A stretch of DNA of 64,000 nt from Schistosoma haematobium (GCF_000699445.3 NC_067195.1:64848591-64912590), one strand, 5' to 3'; counted from the first letter of the stretch, positions 36,548-50,006 are shown. Numbers and translations are program-made. Notes: a model not told the origin generated them from the letters alone.

Positions 36548-37345
36548 CACATGTCCGTGTAGCATAACATTTTGTCAAATTACGGCTCCTTATGGTCCAG
36601 TGGAATGTCACGAACAAATGGTACTGATGATAATTTGCTATGCAAAATACCTCTTTAAATCGGGTTTGAAACGCTGAATTGGTTCCACTTCCTACCGAGT
36701 AATCCTATTAAAAGCAAAACCAGACAATTCGCTAAAATCAAAGCCTACTCATAACCCTATAAAATCTATAAAAATAAAAACGAGCTGAAATGGCTTAGTC
36801 AAAATGGGAAGTCAGCCATTTGTGTATCATAATACTGTTTCCATTACCATATTTTAAAACTACACATAATTCTATACTTTCAGCTTCTTCTCAAATTACC
36901 TCCATTTATTCACTCCTCTACCCACTCATACCCTATTTACGCTTATTTTCTCCAACGTATTAGAATGCTCTTTCTTGAAAAGTACCTCAGCAGAAGAGAA
37001 CTAGACTATGTAGTCATACCTTAACTATTCCTTCATAAATAAGAGAACTTTGATAGGTATGAGCATTGTCTGCTCTCCTTCGCGTCCTTTATTTTTCTTG
37101 CCTTCCTTTTCAGCCTCCTCGATATATGCCACCGAAAACTTGTATGGAACGGGGGACATCAGCTTGTATCTTCATTAATGCCTCAGGTGTTCCAGAGGGA
37201 TATAAGGGTACGGTTTACAGAAGCTCTCAAATTTACGTGAATTTACTCCCGACTATCAGTTGCACGTCTCAACGCAACCTCCATACTGACGATACGAATC
37301 TTACTAATATTATTTACATTCATTTGTAAAATTGTTATCCCCATA
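36548..37345 (+). repeat. Unclassified ~800-base repeat, copy 1
   Basis: It is collinear with 44570-45352, with moderate divergence: shared ACATTTTGT..AA..ACGGCTCCTTATGG near the start and ATCAGTTGCACGTC near the end. It has no domain; the ORF at 37066-37329 is probably incidental. It interrupts the CR1-like element. Confidence 0.6.
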
Positions 37346-37479
37346 ATTTTATGGTCCATGTACTTTTAAAAATATGAAACTCACTGAGTAACCCACCGCA
37401 ATAAAGACCGTATCTTCTGTAACAATTTGATCTTGCTTGTAAACTGGAATGTCTCATGTAATAGACTGTTATTAGGGGA

Positions 37480-38065
37480 AAAAGTTATAGTTGTTATTCC
37501 TACATAACCTTCAACAGTTTTATTCATCCCCATCTATAGTACGGAAACAGTATTTTCCCTCTCTCTCCAAATGGATAAGGACACCCTGAAAAGTATCCAA
37601 AGGCAAGCCACGAAATCAGTTCGGGGACTCAAATCCAAGCCTTATAAAGAGCACCTTCAATCACGAAACCTTTACCCATCAGAGTAAAAGTGTCTTAGAT
37701 GTGACCTAATGGCTTACAGAATGCTACATACTTTTGGACATTCCCTTAGACACCTACTTAAGCTCAGTCCCAACACGAAACTTAGGGATAACACCCAGAA
37801 GCTGGAGACAACACGGCAGAACGAACTGTAGACATACATTCTAATTTTTAAGAGTAGTCAAATGCTGGAATTCGTTGCTGGATGAGCAAGTCCAGCCGAC
37901 CTTTAAGAGTCATAGAAGAGGAAACTTAATATATTCTTAGGGATTGAAGATGGTATCTTGCCAACCTTTTTTTCCTCTCTTGTATCGATAATATACCTCG
38001 GTTTCTGCCTAGAGGTACTTATGATTCACTGCTACTAGATACGGAAGCCCGTTAAGCTAAAGATT
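37480..38065 (+). mobile_element. CR1-like element, RT C-terminal end
   Basis: The plus strand reads LQMDKDTLKSIQRQATKSVR, LKSKPYKEHLQSRNLYPSE, and LLKLSPNTKLRDNTQKLETT, the conserved C-terminal region of CR1-type ORF2. Stops interrupt it. It probably belongs to the element starting at 30030; the RT palm between is missing or replaced by repeats. Confidence 0.7.
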
Positions 38066-39828
38066 CCATCCAAAACCATTTGAAACATTTGAAAAACCTG
38101 TAGACAGCTTATCAAACACTCTAGGTGGAAGGTCAACACAAATGAGCTTTCACACGATCGAACGACATAATTATTCTTTTTTCTCGTCTTTTACGAAATA
38201 TCGAGTTCCATTTTAAATTAAATGGACTTTTCCTATTGACGGAGTGTACAAAAGGTTTAAGATCGGGAGACAGAGCTACTTTTGATGTAGCATGAATTTG
38301 TAGCGTGGTGTCGAGTTGAGATTAACTATGAACACCGCTACAGAGAAACACGTGCCAAGTAAATCAGAAGGCGAAGGTTGAACGTAACCAAATAAATCCA
38401 TAAAATCCCCGAGAAGCCAAATATCAGAAGGCAATTAATGGACCAAGTCGAGTTATATTTGCTGGCGATCTCGTGGTATCGAAAGGATACCGAGATCGTG
38501 CCAGGATACAAGCTTGGTTACAGAACGTAACCGAATTCGCGCGAAGCCACAATCAAAGTATAAGAATAAGAATGGAAGCACAATATAGCTGTCATTAGCA
38601 CAGTCAAACAAAAGCACATTAAAACAAACACTGGTACAGTTGGTTATAATAATGATTCTTTTTATTAAACCAGTCGTGTTCTCGTGATAAATGTGTCACT
38701 ACAAATTTATTGATTCGTACGAATATTACGGACAATTTTTGCTTTGATTTATCATAACCAGATGACAGAACAGTCAACGTGTTAGGATTATATTCGAGAA
38801 TGTTTACGTTAAGTTTATCCTTCATGTTTACTTATACACTCACTCAATTCATTTTAGTAATCTTACACAGATTGATGCTTGACCAACACCACAAGTAGTC
38901 GTTCTTGATTGTTTTCTACAATCAACAGACATAATACTGTCAGTATCATGTAGTGGTTTTCTAATTTATGCCGTTACAAGGAGCATGAATGGGCAGTAAT
39001 AATGACTGTATCTTGATTAGACTCAATAATGGTGATATACTACCTACGAAATGAGTCTACTCGTCATGCCTATTTTGTGGCCGATAGAGTAGCACATGTA
39101 TTAGATGCTCCTCATAAGAGTCATTGACGATTCGTACCATCAAAAATTAACCCAACTGATTTGGTATCTAGAAGTATGACTTGTGTAAATATGCTTGTTG
39201 AGGGCTGTGCATATCGAAATAGTCAGCTGCCTGTCTACTGATGGCTTCTTATTAACCCTTCTTGGATTTATAAATGAAAGGGTGTAACTGTCAGCCTAAC
39301 GGCATGGCTAGGTGATAGAGACGAACAAAACATTTGGCATATGTGTCTTGAAAGAGATGGTACAATGAGTACTTAACCACCCTTCATAGGCGATATAAAT
39401 AGAGGAGTCCTATGGGGAACTTCCAAGGGGGGATGTCGTATTTATAGCTGGTAAGTTTGCCGCAGGCGGTTGGCCTTTTGAAGTAGAGCAAACTGCTCAC
39501 ATCAGTGAGGACGGGCTTGTTAAACTGTAGGTGTGTTTTTGAGTCACTGTATTACCCGGGTGACGTCAATAATAGTCTTTGCTCGCCTAAGTCTATTGGC
39601 TAGCCAAAAAGATCCAGGAAACTGCAGTGGTTATTTATTTGATTAATCAATTGTTCTCTATGGTGGTCTGGCTTTAAGTGACTCATGAAGTTAACTATTA
39701 CATTACTATAATCTTTACAAACTCCCCTTATGATAATAATCAGTTATTATTTAACTGCTGCTTCAGCGTTATTTGGTTTGCTAATTTGCGTTCATTTGCG
39801 TGATATGATCGGGCTAACTGTGTAGTGC
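38066..39828. other. Unassigned stretch with two strong hairpins
   Basis: No coding signal was seen. It contains hairpins at 38299-38342 and 38462-38504 in a GC-richer block (about 38260-38640). The rest (38640-39828) shows nothing recognisable. Confidence 0.35.
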
Positions 39829-40045
39829 TGTAGAATCATGGTCTACTTCGTCATTAGTACTATTATAATAGTAGACCTAATCCTAAAATTGTACATATGT
39901 CATGATGTGACTACCTAATCTATAAAATCTTACGTGAGGGTCACATCATTGTCTACACTGACTCGTCTTATCTCAATAATCACCAATATATGATGGAGAG
40001 CACATTTGGGCTAGCAATAGAACAGTAAATTTAATATGAATGAAA
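39829..40045 (-). repeat. Diverged partial LTR of the same family
   Basis: It starts TGTAGAATCATGGTCTAC and follows the plus-strand-read LTR of 46385-46797 for about 215 bases with many changes, then similarity stops. It is an old, truncated relative of the two complete elements. Confidence 0.7.
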
Positions 40046-40349
40046 ATACAATAAAATAAACGTGAAGAGTTTCAAAGGTTACATTTTGCTTTTCAGTAAA
40101 TGAGATGACGGACCTTGTTTGTATAAATCATTATTAGACACATTGATAATCAATAGGTGACACAATCCACTTTCGGAAAATCACCAGAGAGACTTCTGAA
40201 CCGGGTTGTAGTTTCACTGAAACGGAGGTTCACAGGCAGTCTGTTCTACATGGTTGAGTAGCGAATAACGAAAAAATTCTGGCGTAAGTTTGTGTAGGTT
40301 CTAGGAATCGCTAGAATATTCCCCTTATTGCGTAGATTGTGGGATGACA

Positions 40350-43300
40350 TTAGAGAGTATGAAGGGGTGGATACCGAAGAGTAGAAAACACCGTTAATAA
40401 GCCGGTAGATAAAGACAAGGTTTGATTTGATACGTCTGATTCAGAGAGGTTCCAATTTGAGTTGTTGACATCTTTGATGATAATCTTTGTTGTCAGAATA
40501 CTCCAAAGCAGCTTTAGGGAACATTCTTTGAACACCTCCAACTTTAATCAGTTCATTATGTCTGCAATTATTGTAAACTGAAATACCATATTCAAGAATG
40601 GGTAAGATACATTTTCTGCGTAATAATAATCTCGATTCGATATTATCGAAGTTTATAATTATTAATCCGATAAGCTTTCTAGCTTTGGATAATTGAGATG
40701 CAATATGCTCGGTAAAGTTCAAGCTGTTGCTATATTTTAAACTCAAGTCACGAACAGTGTTAAGGGGTTTCAGTGTATGTTTGTGTATAGCCAGATTTAG
40801 GTTAAGGCAGCGGCCAATGTGAATAAATCCACTTTTTTCAACATTAACTAGCAAATTTCACGAAACAGTCCATTTGTATAACTTGTTTATTTCTTTTTGG
40901 ATTTACTCTGAAATATAGCTTTCTTTGGTGGTAGAAGAGAATGAATAAACTACTTTTAGGATATTGGCAAAAAGGAAAGGTTTACCATACTGAAAGAGAG
41001 AATACACGTTATTGATAAAAAGGAGAAAGAGTAATGGACCAATCACGGTTACTTGTATAACCCCACTGGTTGCATTCACAGGTTTAGAGTAGCAAGATCC
41101 AAAGCGAACGATTTGGCTACGTTCTTCCAAAAATGTTTTGAGCCAGAATAAAAGAGGATTCTGCATGCTAAATGAAGAGAGTTTCAGAAGAAGAAGTTTG
41201 TGTGAGACACCGCCGAAAGCCTTACTAAAATCGAAGTAAAGGATTATCCCTGAATGACCAACATCTCTTCTCTGGGTAATTTGACCAAAAAATTCCAGGT
41301 GCGATGTGAAGCATGGGCGTTTAGCCATAAACCCATGTTGGGATGGGCTAATCAGACTAGCCGAAAGTAAAAACTATATTAGCTGCTTTTGGATGATTTT
41401 TTTCCGTGGTTTTTGAGAGCACGGATGTTAAATTAATTGGCCTGTTGTTAATAATATCACAACGTGATCCTTCTTCGAATCTAGGGGTGATAAGAGGTGT
41501 TTTCCATACAGATGGACAGATTCCATATTCCATGGGTAGGTTGAAAATTTTCAAACAAAACAGTGTGAATTATCTACTGTCTTATTTCACAAATGATGAA
41601 GGGATCCCGTCAGGTCCACCATCATAAGACTTTTAGAGGGCAGCTATTACCTGTTTGATGTTGGAGGGTATAAAATCAGTTTTCGATAGGTATCTGGATA
41701 TCAGCATTGGAAATGTATTGATAGAGCTTTCAGTTCCAGTTTTGTAACATTGCGGGAAGTGTTTTCTGAATTGTTCGCAAATAATATCAGGGTCGTCAAC
41801 AATGATTCTGTTACCTATGAAGAATTTGGTCGTGCCAGGAGAATTTGACTTTACACGGGATATAAAAAGCCGAAGCATTGAAAATTCTGGGATTTTACTA
41901 CCTGGTGCTTTATTTTCTATATTCATAAAATACTTGCGTTTAGATGAAACATTTCTGTTGATGAAGTTGAGCATACTCTGAAGCGCATACACGTCATTAT
42001 GCTCGTAGTAGCGGCGTTTTAATCTCCCTGGCTTTTTTTGAAAGTTTTAAAAGTATTCTGACCCTTATTAGCATTATAAGCTACATGGCCAATAACTGGA
42101 GCAGTGCAATCAAGGCAATATATCAGGTTGTAGTATAGATTGACAAACGCAATGTCAACATTGTTCGTGGTAAAATAAGTTTCTCATGGTAAACAATGAA
42201 TAAGAGTTTTTTGATCAAAATATTTGCTCTGATACATCATTGAAGCTTAAGAGTTCAGTTGTATGACGTTTAAAGAATGAGTGATACTCAATACAATTCT
42301 ATGATCACTCATAATAGACTCATGACTGGTATGCACTGAGATAGAGTCTATGCTGATTGTAAGCAATAAATCAAGCATACTAGTCCCCCTAGTCTGTTTT
42401 CGGACCTGTTGAGCCCATCCACAAATTTCTAGTGTTTCAACTAGCTTGTTATATCGACTTGGTACCGAAGTCGAACCCATGTAATTTTTGGCAGATTAAA
42501 ATCACCTCCGATGATTTTAAAAGTATGCGGTTGGTGCGAAGCAATGGAAAAGATGTTTGTTAGTAATCTATCAAACTTAGTATCCGCATGAGGTGGTCTG
42601 TATATGCATCCCACCAGTAGATTATTTTGAGATCCACAGTTTACAGTAACCCAAGTGGAGCCGTCTATAGCATCAAGAGATTTATTCTCAAATTTGCACT
42701 CCTGAACGTCTGAACAGACATAGATAATTGTACCGTCTCCTAATCCATAACATCTATCGGTTCCAAAGAAAATGTAGTTATCTACATTCAAGGAATGATC
42801 GGATATAGATGAATTACACCACGTTTCCGTAATAAGTACAATGGTTGAATTTACAAGGAATAAAAGGGTTTTAAGATGAGTAATTTTATTGGGCAGAGAG
42901 CGAGCATTGAACGAAAGAATAAGAAACTTAGGTTTATCGTGGTGAAGCAGTTTCGAGTATAAATCGCAAATGGTAGTTCCGTGAATACTCGTAGGATTGG
43001 CTAAGGTAAGAGTTGTGCTGCGAGGGGAAATAGATTCAACAACTTTGTCATCATTTGAAATATGTTTACCGTTGTTGGCAGAAAAGCCGGTGGCATCACA
43101 AAAAGTCTTTTCACTGCTATTGCACATAACATCTGATATGGGCATAGTGTACATATTGGAAGCCGGACCGAGAAGGCTATGAGGTCTATGTGTGCGACCA
43201 AGCGACCATTTACAATTCAGATTGCTATCTATACATGACGTATGGGTGACATGTTCCAGAAGTTCATTTTCAAGGTTTGTGGTTAGTTTCGGCTTCTTCA

Positions 43301-44530
43301 TAATTTGGAGAGGATGGGATGCTGTTAAACATACTTGCGATGGTTTGCGAGGTTCGACTATATCAACGTTAAGTTTGTGGTCAGTTATATGAATGTTATG
43401 ATTAGTTTTCCTGTTATCCGTTGCACAGTTACTGTAACTGAGTGTTGCACTAACAGGGGTTTGGACTGTGCTATCTCATTCGTCATCAGCACAACTACTT
43501 CAGGTTGATTCTAAGTCAACATTCTTAAGAGGATTGACACCACCTACATTGGGATTACTGTCTTCTGGGTTTTGAGCTTTAGGAGATTCAGGAGAGGTTT
43601 TCAGTGGCGGCATACTTGTAAAGCTAAATGTCCTCTTAGAATCGGACTTAATTTTACGACCGTTAGGATTATGATGCGTTTGGGGGGTTTGAAGTTGTTG
43701 GTTTGTAGCTATCTCTTCCTGCTTTTCGCTGGCATGGTGTTCTATCTGGAAGAGTCTTAATATCCTCGAAAATCCGTTTTTGTCTCAATGAAGTGGAGAA
43801 AGTTAAAAACTCACAGGCGTCTACAGATGGGTTGAATTTGAACAAGATCGGTGAGTGCATACTATAGTGTCTTCTTTTTAATCTTGTGCATACACATGTT
43901 AAGTGTGTCATATTGCTGGCTCTCAGCAGACAATATTTGATATTTTTAAGGGCATGTGTGTCCGGTATATTAATCGAAATTACTTCTGATACAACACGAT
44001 CTAGGAAATTATGTACGTCATTCATTTGGTCTGGAGTCTCTGTGAGGTTGGGGTTGGTGAGATACTTAAGCGGATTTAGAATGTTCATGTCAACTTGCAA
44101 CTTTTTTATATCATCCATATGGTTGCAGTTTACCAACAGAGTCTTCATCATGTCTGCAATGAAAACAACTGGTAAAAGCTTGTCTGCTTCCTGGTTAACA
44201 GTGTAGCTCACTTCGTTGAAACTGTCGGAAATCGTGTCAGTAGTAGCGTTAGATTGTGCCGTTTTCTTACGTTTGGCTGGACGCCTAGAAGCAGGGGTCT
44301 TCATTTTCTTTTGTGACATGATAAGAAAGTGACGTATGGCAGATGGATTGAACAAAATGTTGGGAATGGAAATGGGTGAAAAATCAATTCCGAGGGCTCA
44401 AGTTAGTCTATAAATCAAAACCCATGTTTTAACCAAGAGTGAATGTATCGTGAGGATTAGTGAAGGTATCAAAAACAAGAAATGAGAATGGTTTGAAGAT
44501 AGTAGTGGGGATGTAGTATGTATGTCAGTA
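40350..44530 (-). mobile_element. CR1/jockey-like non-LTR element with ORF1, endonuclease and RT, decayed
   Basis: Minus strand, in order. ORF1-like frame 44355-43669 with a basic start (SRRPAKRKK). Frame 43301-42441 with the APE-type endonuclease: LSFNARSLPNK, LITETWC, GCIYRPPHAD, GGDFNLPKI. MSDHRIVLSI follows in the next frame (about 42300). RT: IIVDDPDIICEQFRKHFP (about 41810), YFDFSKAFGG (about 41240), GPLLFLLFINNV (about 41040), then LFANILKVVYSF where FADD is expected. The C-terminal part reaches about 40390. Frameshifts and the loss of the FADD aspartates show it is inactive. At about 4.2 kb it is close to full length. Confidence 0.85.
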
Positions 44531-44569
44531 TCTGTGTGGAAGCAAAATAGAACATGACTTCAATTCACT

Positions 44570-45352
44570 CATGTCTGTAGGGCAGAACATTTTGTTTAAT
44601 TAAGGCTCCTTATGGTCTAGTGGGGTGTCACGAACTTATGGGATTGATGCTAATTTATCATGCAAAATGCCTTATTAAATCGTGTTTAGAACGTTGAATT
44701 GATTTGACTTAATACCCAGTAATCCTATTACAAGCAAACTAGACAATTCGCTAAAATATGAAACCTACTCAAGACCCTATAAAATCTAAAAAACTAATCT
44801 ATAAATAAAAAGGCTTCAATGGCTTCGAAAAAAGGGAGATAGCCAACTGTGTATCACAATACTGTTTTTAGCACTATGTTTCATAACTACACATAATCCC
44901 ATACTCTCAGCTCTTTTCTGAATCATCTCCGTTTGTCAGCTGTTTATTCACTCATACATTGCTCACACTTGTCTTCTTTAACCTATTAGAATGCTCTTGC
45001 TTAGTAAATACTCTAATAAAAGAAAATTAGACTGAGTAGCCATACCTTAAATTTTTTGCATGAACATTGGCTGCTCTGCCTCTCGCTCTTTCTTTTACTA
45101 GTTCACTTTTTCAGCCCCTTTGAGATATGGAACGGGTGACTTCATCCTGCACCATCCTCAAAGCCTCAGCTATTCCAAAGCGATATAATGTTGCAATTTC
45201 TAGAAGCTCTCAACTTCAATGGATCTATTCTTGGCCATCAGTTGCACGTCGCAACGCCACTTTCATGAAGCGCACCAACTGTTATACTGACTACAGCCAT
45301 TTACACTTCATATCTTATAAATTATCAACCCTGCTGAGTAATTTACTACAGT
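44570..45352 (+). repeat. Unclassified ~800-base repeat, copy 2
   Basis: Counterpart of 36548-37345 in the same orientation. It ends just before the solo LTR at 45358. Confidence 0.6.
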
Positions 45353-45357
45353 GGATA

Positions 45358-45775
45358 TGTAGAATTCTGGTCTACTATGATATTAGTACTGCTCTAATAA
45401 TGGACCTGATCCTAAAATTGTGGATTTGTCATGATATAACTGCCTAATCGATTAGATCTTGCATGGAAGTCACATCATTGTCTACACCAACTCGTTGCAT
45501 CGTAACAATCACCAATGCATGATGTAGAACAAGGTTAGGCTAGAGAAGGAACAATATATTTAATATGAATAGAAGATATAAGGTAACATTCAGAGGGGCC
45601 ACGCCTGCATGGCCGAACCATGCCATCCGATCAACTCGAATCAATTCGATTTATTGTTCCCGCCTTCCTAATCGTTGTGTTTTTCTGTGTTAAACGTTGA
45701 ATATCTATTTTCCGTGTAGCCACGTGTTCAGCTTTGAGGACTGTGTGGTCAGAGCTCAATGCAAAGGCATATATA
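45358..45775 (-). repeat. Solo LTR, diverged
   Basis: It starts TGTAGAATTCTGGTCTAC and matches the 413-base LTR throughout with scattered differences. The end near 45760-45775 is changed and lacks CTACA. No internal sequence follows on either side, so it is a solo LTR from an older insertion. Confidence 0.8.
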
Positions 45776-46384
45776 CATATTCGCTCATAAAAAATCAGTC
45801 AGGGTTGATAAACAATTAATTAACAGGGTCAGAACGTGACTATAGAGGAATGAATTGGCCTGTACAGAAGCTAGAATAAGATATATGTGCTTAACATGGC
45901 GGCCGACACTACAAACTCTTATTGGGTTATAGTCACTGAACCTCTCGTAGTTCATTCTAATGTTATTCTAGACGCACATAATTCGTCTGTGTTCCAGACC
46001 TTTGTTTTGTGCTGTTGATGGATCATAGGAACTTTATACTCAATAAGCAACAGAGTTCACCCATTCATGAGCCTCATTATACTCTTTATATGAGAAGAGT
46101 CAACAGGCGGTTAATAACCAACAATACTACCCATCATGGGCCTATGTTTTCAGTAATATAGCTCGTCTTGATCTTCGCAACTACGGCATTTATCATCGAT
46201 TCTTTGCTACAATACAGTCCATCATACCCTTACTTTGTCCTCATGATTGTCATGTTGGTTGACAACTAGCCTGTAATTCCCGTAACACTTAGTCGATCAA
46301 TTGAACTAGAATCAATCAAATAGCAATCTGAGTCATTATTCATTTATGCACCTGTCACCCTATCTTGCATGTATACTGTGAACT
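45776..46384. other. Unassigned stretch between solo LTR and LTR element copy 2
   Basis: No domain or known repeat was recognised. Confidence 0.35.
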
Positions 46385-46797
46385 TGTAGAATTATGGTCT
46401 ACTATGATATTAGTACTGCTCTAATAATGGACCTAATCCTAAATTTGTAGATTTGTCATGATATAACTGCCTAATCTATAAGATCTTACGTGGAAGTCAC
46501 ACCATCGACTACACCAACCCACCGTATCGTATCAATTACCAATACATGATGTAGAACAAGGTTAGGCTAGAGAAGGAACAATATATTTAATATGAATAGA
46601 AGATATAAGGTAACATTCAGCAGAGACCACGCCTGCATGGCCGAGCCATGCCACTCGATCAACCCAGTCCATTCAATTCATTGTTCGCGCCTTCTCCATT
46701 GTTAGGTATTTATCCGCGTTAAATATTGAATATCTATTTCTGAGTAGTCTCATGTTCAGCTTTGTGGATTGTGCGGTTATTGTTCAATGCCACTACA
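46385..46797 (-). repeat. 3' LTR of copy 2
   Basis: 413 bases, differing from the other LTR of this copy at about two positions by eye. Confidence 0.92.
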
Positions 46798-49593
46798 CTA
46801 CTCTCCCACCGGAATCAACGTGATGTTGGTTCGATACCGAATTGGATGGGATCGTCGTGCGTTGAAGGTTAATAAGAATCCTTCGGGTATTGGTAAGCTG
46901 AAAGATAAATCAAAAAGAAGGCGGCAGCATCTGGTCGGGAAATACATGTAATAATTTTAAAAAAATCTGCCTTCATGCTTAACACACTTAAAATGACAAT
47001 TTGGGTGAAGATTATTTGAGCTATAAAAAATGGGATTACAGTAATAATAATAAAACAATGCGTGTTAATAGCCGTTGGTTAATAACTTGACGTATAGGTA
47101 GTAAGTATTTTGTGTTTAGAAATATTAAAGTAATGAATATTGTAGAAATGTTAATATTGGTATTAGTTTTGGTTTAAATTATGAAATCAATTTACAATTA
47201 TGCCGGTATGTTGTCCATATGAGTTGATTTCCAATTGCATATGTATTAGTAGGCTAACTGAAGGAACAAAAGTATACCGTGGAGAAGAATTCCAACTAGT
47301 GTTCCAGTTAGTTTGATACGGTTTATTTAGTTACGGGGAGATTTTCTCAACCTCATTTTTACTTGACCGTGATAGAATTTAGTAATACTACTAATACACA
47401 TGAATGTTCATCAAAACAAAATTTAAATACGTGAGTGATGATTATATGAATTTTGGACAGATAGCTAGGAACAAATCGTTAAACATGAGTGTATTCGTAA
47501 GAGACATGCTCTAGACTCAATGTTCTGATCTGCGGTAGACTATTTATTTGTATTTGTACTTGCCGGCTGATTGGGCATACAAGTTAGTTGCAAGTATGCA
47601 GTTTATTATAAGGCGGAATACGATTTAATTGAGATATAGTGGTTATAAGTTATTAAAATCAGTTAAGCCTATGGGTCATATTACGAAGTGATGTGGTGCT
47701 GCAAGATGTATTTAGCTAAATAAGTTTTTACAAGATGATTAATAGTGATTGATGCTCATGTGATTATCAAAGAGAACATAAGTTGTAACCAAGGGAGTAC
47801 ACTCCCAACTCATGTCTATGATAATGGCTTGAACCTTAGTCAGTGTTGGGGTAAATTCGACATTGATGTTTTCAGTTTGCAGGAGATTTGCTCGACTGCT
47901 TATTCTGATTATTTGCATGCATTATTGTGTCGCTAAACCTCCAATTACACTGACAAAGTTTTGAGATATTTGCTGAATAAGCAACTGATAGAGAAACATA
48001 CTGTAATCATCTGTAGTGAATGAAGATAAAAGAAAAATAACACTAGTGATAATTGTAAGTCAATTTGCTGACCGATTTTGTTAATGGTTTCATTAATTTT
48101 ATCAATCATATTACGTGATTGTCAAGTCATGGCAATGCTTTATGACGATATCCTGAAACTATTATGTTTAACTAGTTATAGTGTTGAATGAGGATTAGTC
48201 AGTGGAAAAATAGATATTGTTGCTTTAGGTGATTCGAAATTATCAGAAATTTGTAACGTTAAAGAATCCGAGACGCCTAATTTAATTATAAATTTTAATT
48301 CAGAAAGATTCGTTTAGTGTTAATTCTAGTAGGCTACGGAGTTTTGATTTTAAACGTTTGTTTAACCAACAGCTACCTGAGGATTTAGTTATTTTACTAG
48401 TGCAGTTAATAGTACCTAAATTCTCAATCTTATTATCTAAACTATGTTCGCATTTTAGGCTAATCCATAAACCCAAATACGATTAGCAACAGCGACTATG
48501 ATGGGTTTATTGATAAATGTTAAAGGCGATTCAGATGATTTCTAAATTTAGAAGACATGAAGATATAGTGTAACGTATGTACGGGCCAGGTTAACAAGCA
48601 GGTTGTTGACGTATATGACAATTTGAAAATAATGAACATGACCGGATAAATAATTTTAGAGTTAAGACTGCTTGTGAAACTCCAGGCAGGAATATGATGC
48701 GTTATAAACATTCCATAAGAAGTTACTGCATTTAGCCTAGGGACACTTAGAAATATATGGTAAAAGCAACTGGAAAATATATACATGTTAAGTACAAAAA
48801 AGAATCATCCAGTAAAATAGTTGAACTCGCCTGGATTATTTTTGAAAATTAGATTATTCAGTGGACGACATATATAACGCCATTCGTGAGGAGTAGTAAT
48901 GATCCAAAAATATCCAGAATAAAACATGTGGTATGGCAATTAATTCCGATGTGCTTGATGCTGTTGACGTTTTTGCCACTCGCTCTGATCAGAACAATCG
49001 AATGAATCCAGATAATTGTGTGTGCCATCTAAAATGAACTTATGATTGCAGAAAACTTATAGCTGGAACTCACCGTATTTTTTATTTTGGAGAAGTGTCA
49101 TCCTTGTTGTTTGGCAATGGAACTCGAAAGTATGAAATTAGGCAGGCAGTGGTCGGAAGAAAAGATATTACAGGACAGTGCTTAGTTTGAAACAGGTTGA
49201 GGTATTAAGTGAAGGAACACTGAGAATTAGATCCAGATAACTATTTAGTCCTTGATTGCATTGCTAGTCAATGTATATTTACTCTATTTACAGGTTATAT
49301 TTGCAAGAGCTTGATGTTTAAACAAGTCTATGTCGCTGAAGCATGTAAATGCTATTAAAGCTTGTTAACGAACCATCACAGCTAATTAGTTGATATAGAT
49401 GATCAACTTTTATTATCGATTGAGCTAGTAAGTTATGTGAACTAATAGATATAACATTACGATAATATATGTGACCATTAATCAAAGGACTATTAGAATA
49501 CTAGGTTTACAGAAATAAAAACCGATTGAGGAGGTTAGGGTGGAAATAAGGATTAACAATAATAGGTTGCGTTTCTTTAGTTGGGCTCACCAA

Positions 49594-50006
49594 TGTAGAT
49601 TTATGGTCTACTATGATATTAGTACTGCTCTAATAATGGACCTAATCCTAAATTTGTAGATTTGTCATGATATAACTGCCTAATCTATAAGATCTTACGT
49701 GGAAGTCACACCATCGACTACACCAACCCACCGTATCGTATCAATTACCAATACATGATGTAGAACAAGGTTAGGCTAGAGAAGGAACAATATATTTAAT
49801 ATGAATAGAAGATATAAGGTAACATTCAGCAGAGACCACGCCTGCATGGCCGAGCCATGCCACTCGATCAACCCAGTCCATTCAATTCATTGTTCGCGCC
49901 TTCTCCATTGTTAGGTATTTATCCGCGTTAAATATTGAATATCTATTTCTGAGTAGTCTCGTGTTCAGCTTTGTGGATTGTGCGGTTATTGTTCAATGCC
50001 ACTACA
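49594..50006 (-). repeat. 5' LTR of copy 2
   Basis: 413 bases. The primer-site-like GGGCTCACCAA (minus: TTGGTGAGCCC) directly adjoins it at 49583-49593. Confidence 0.92.

Larger units (their letters stand above)
46385..50006 (-). mobile_element. Non-coding LTR retrotransposon, complete, copy 2
   Basis: 3622 bases on the minus strand: LTRs at 46385-46797 and 49594-50006 (413 bases each, TGTAG...CTACA on either strand), target duplication AACT at 46381-46384 and 50007-50010. The interior runs antiparallel to copy 1 with near-perfect identity over 46798 to about 48990. It is clearly more diverged, with an indel near 49020-49090, over about 49000-49593. It has no gag-pol domains. The distinct target duplication shows an independent insertion, not an inverted segmental duplication. 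Confidence 0.9.

Noticed and set aside
46769..46951. 60-codon ORF identical to 33736-33918 on the other strand
   Set aside because: It lies antisense in the LTR element at the LTR/interior border and is identical only because both element copies are recent. It has no domain.
30720..50006. A giant palindrome or inverted segmental duplication centred near 40343
   Set aside because: The matching parts end exactly at the LTR ends, with different 4-base target duplications and different flanks, so these are two insertions.
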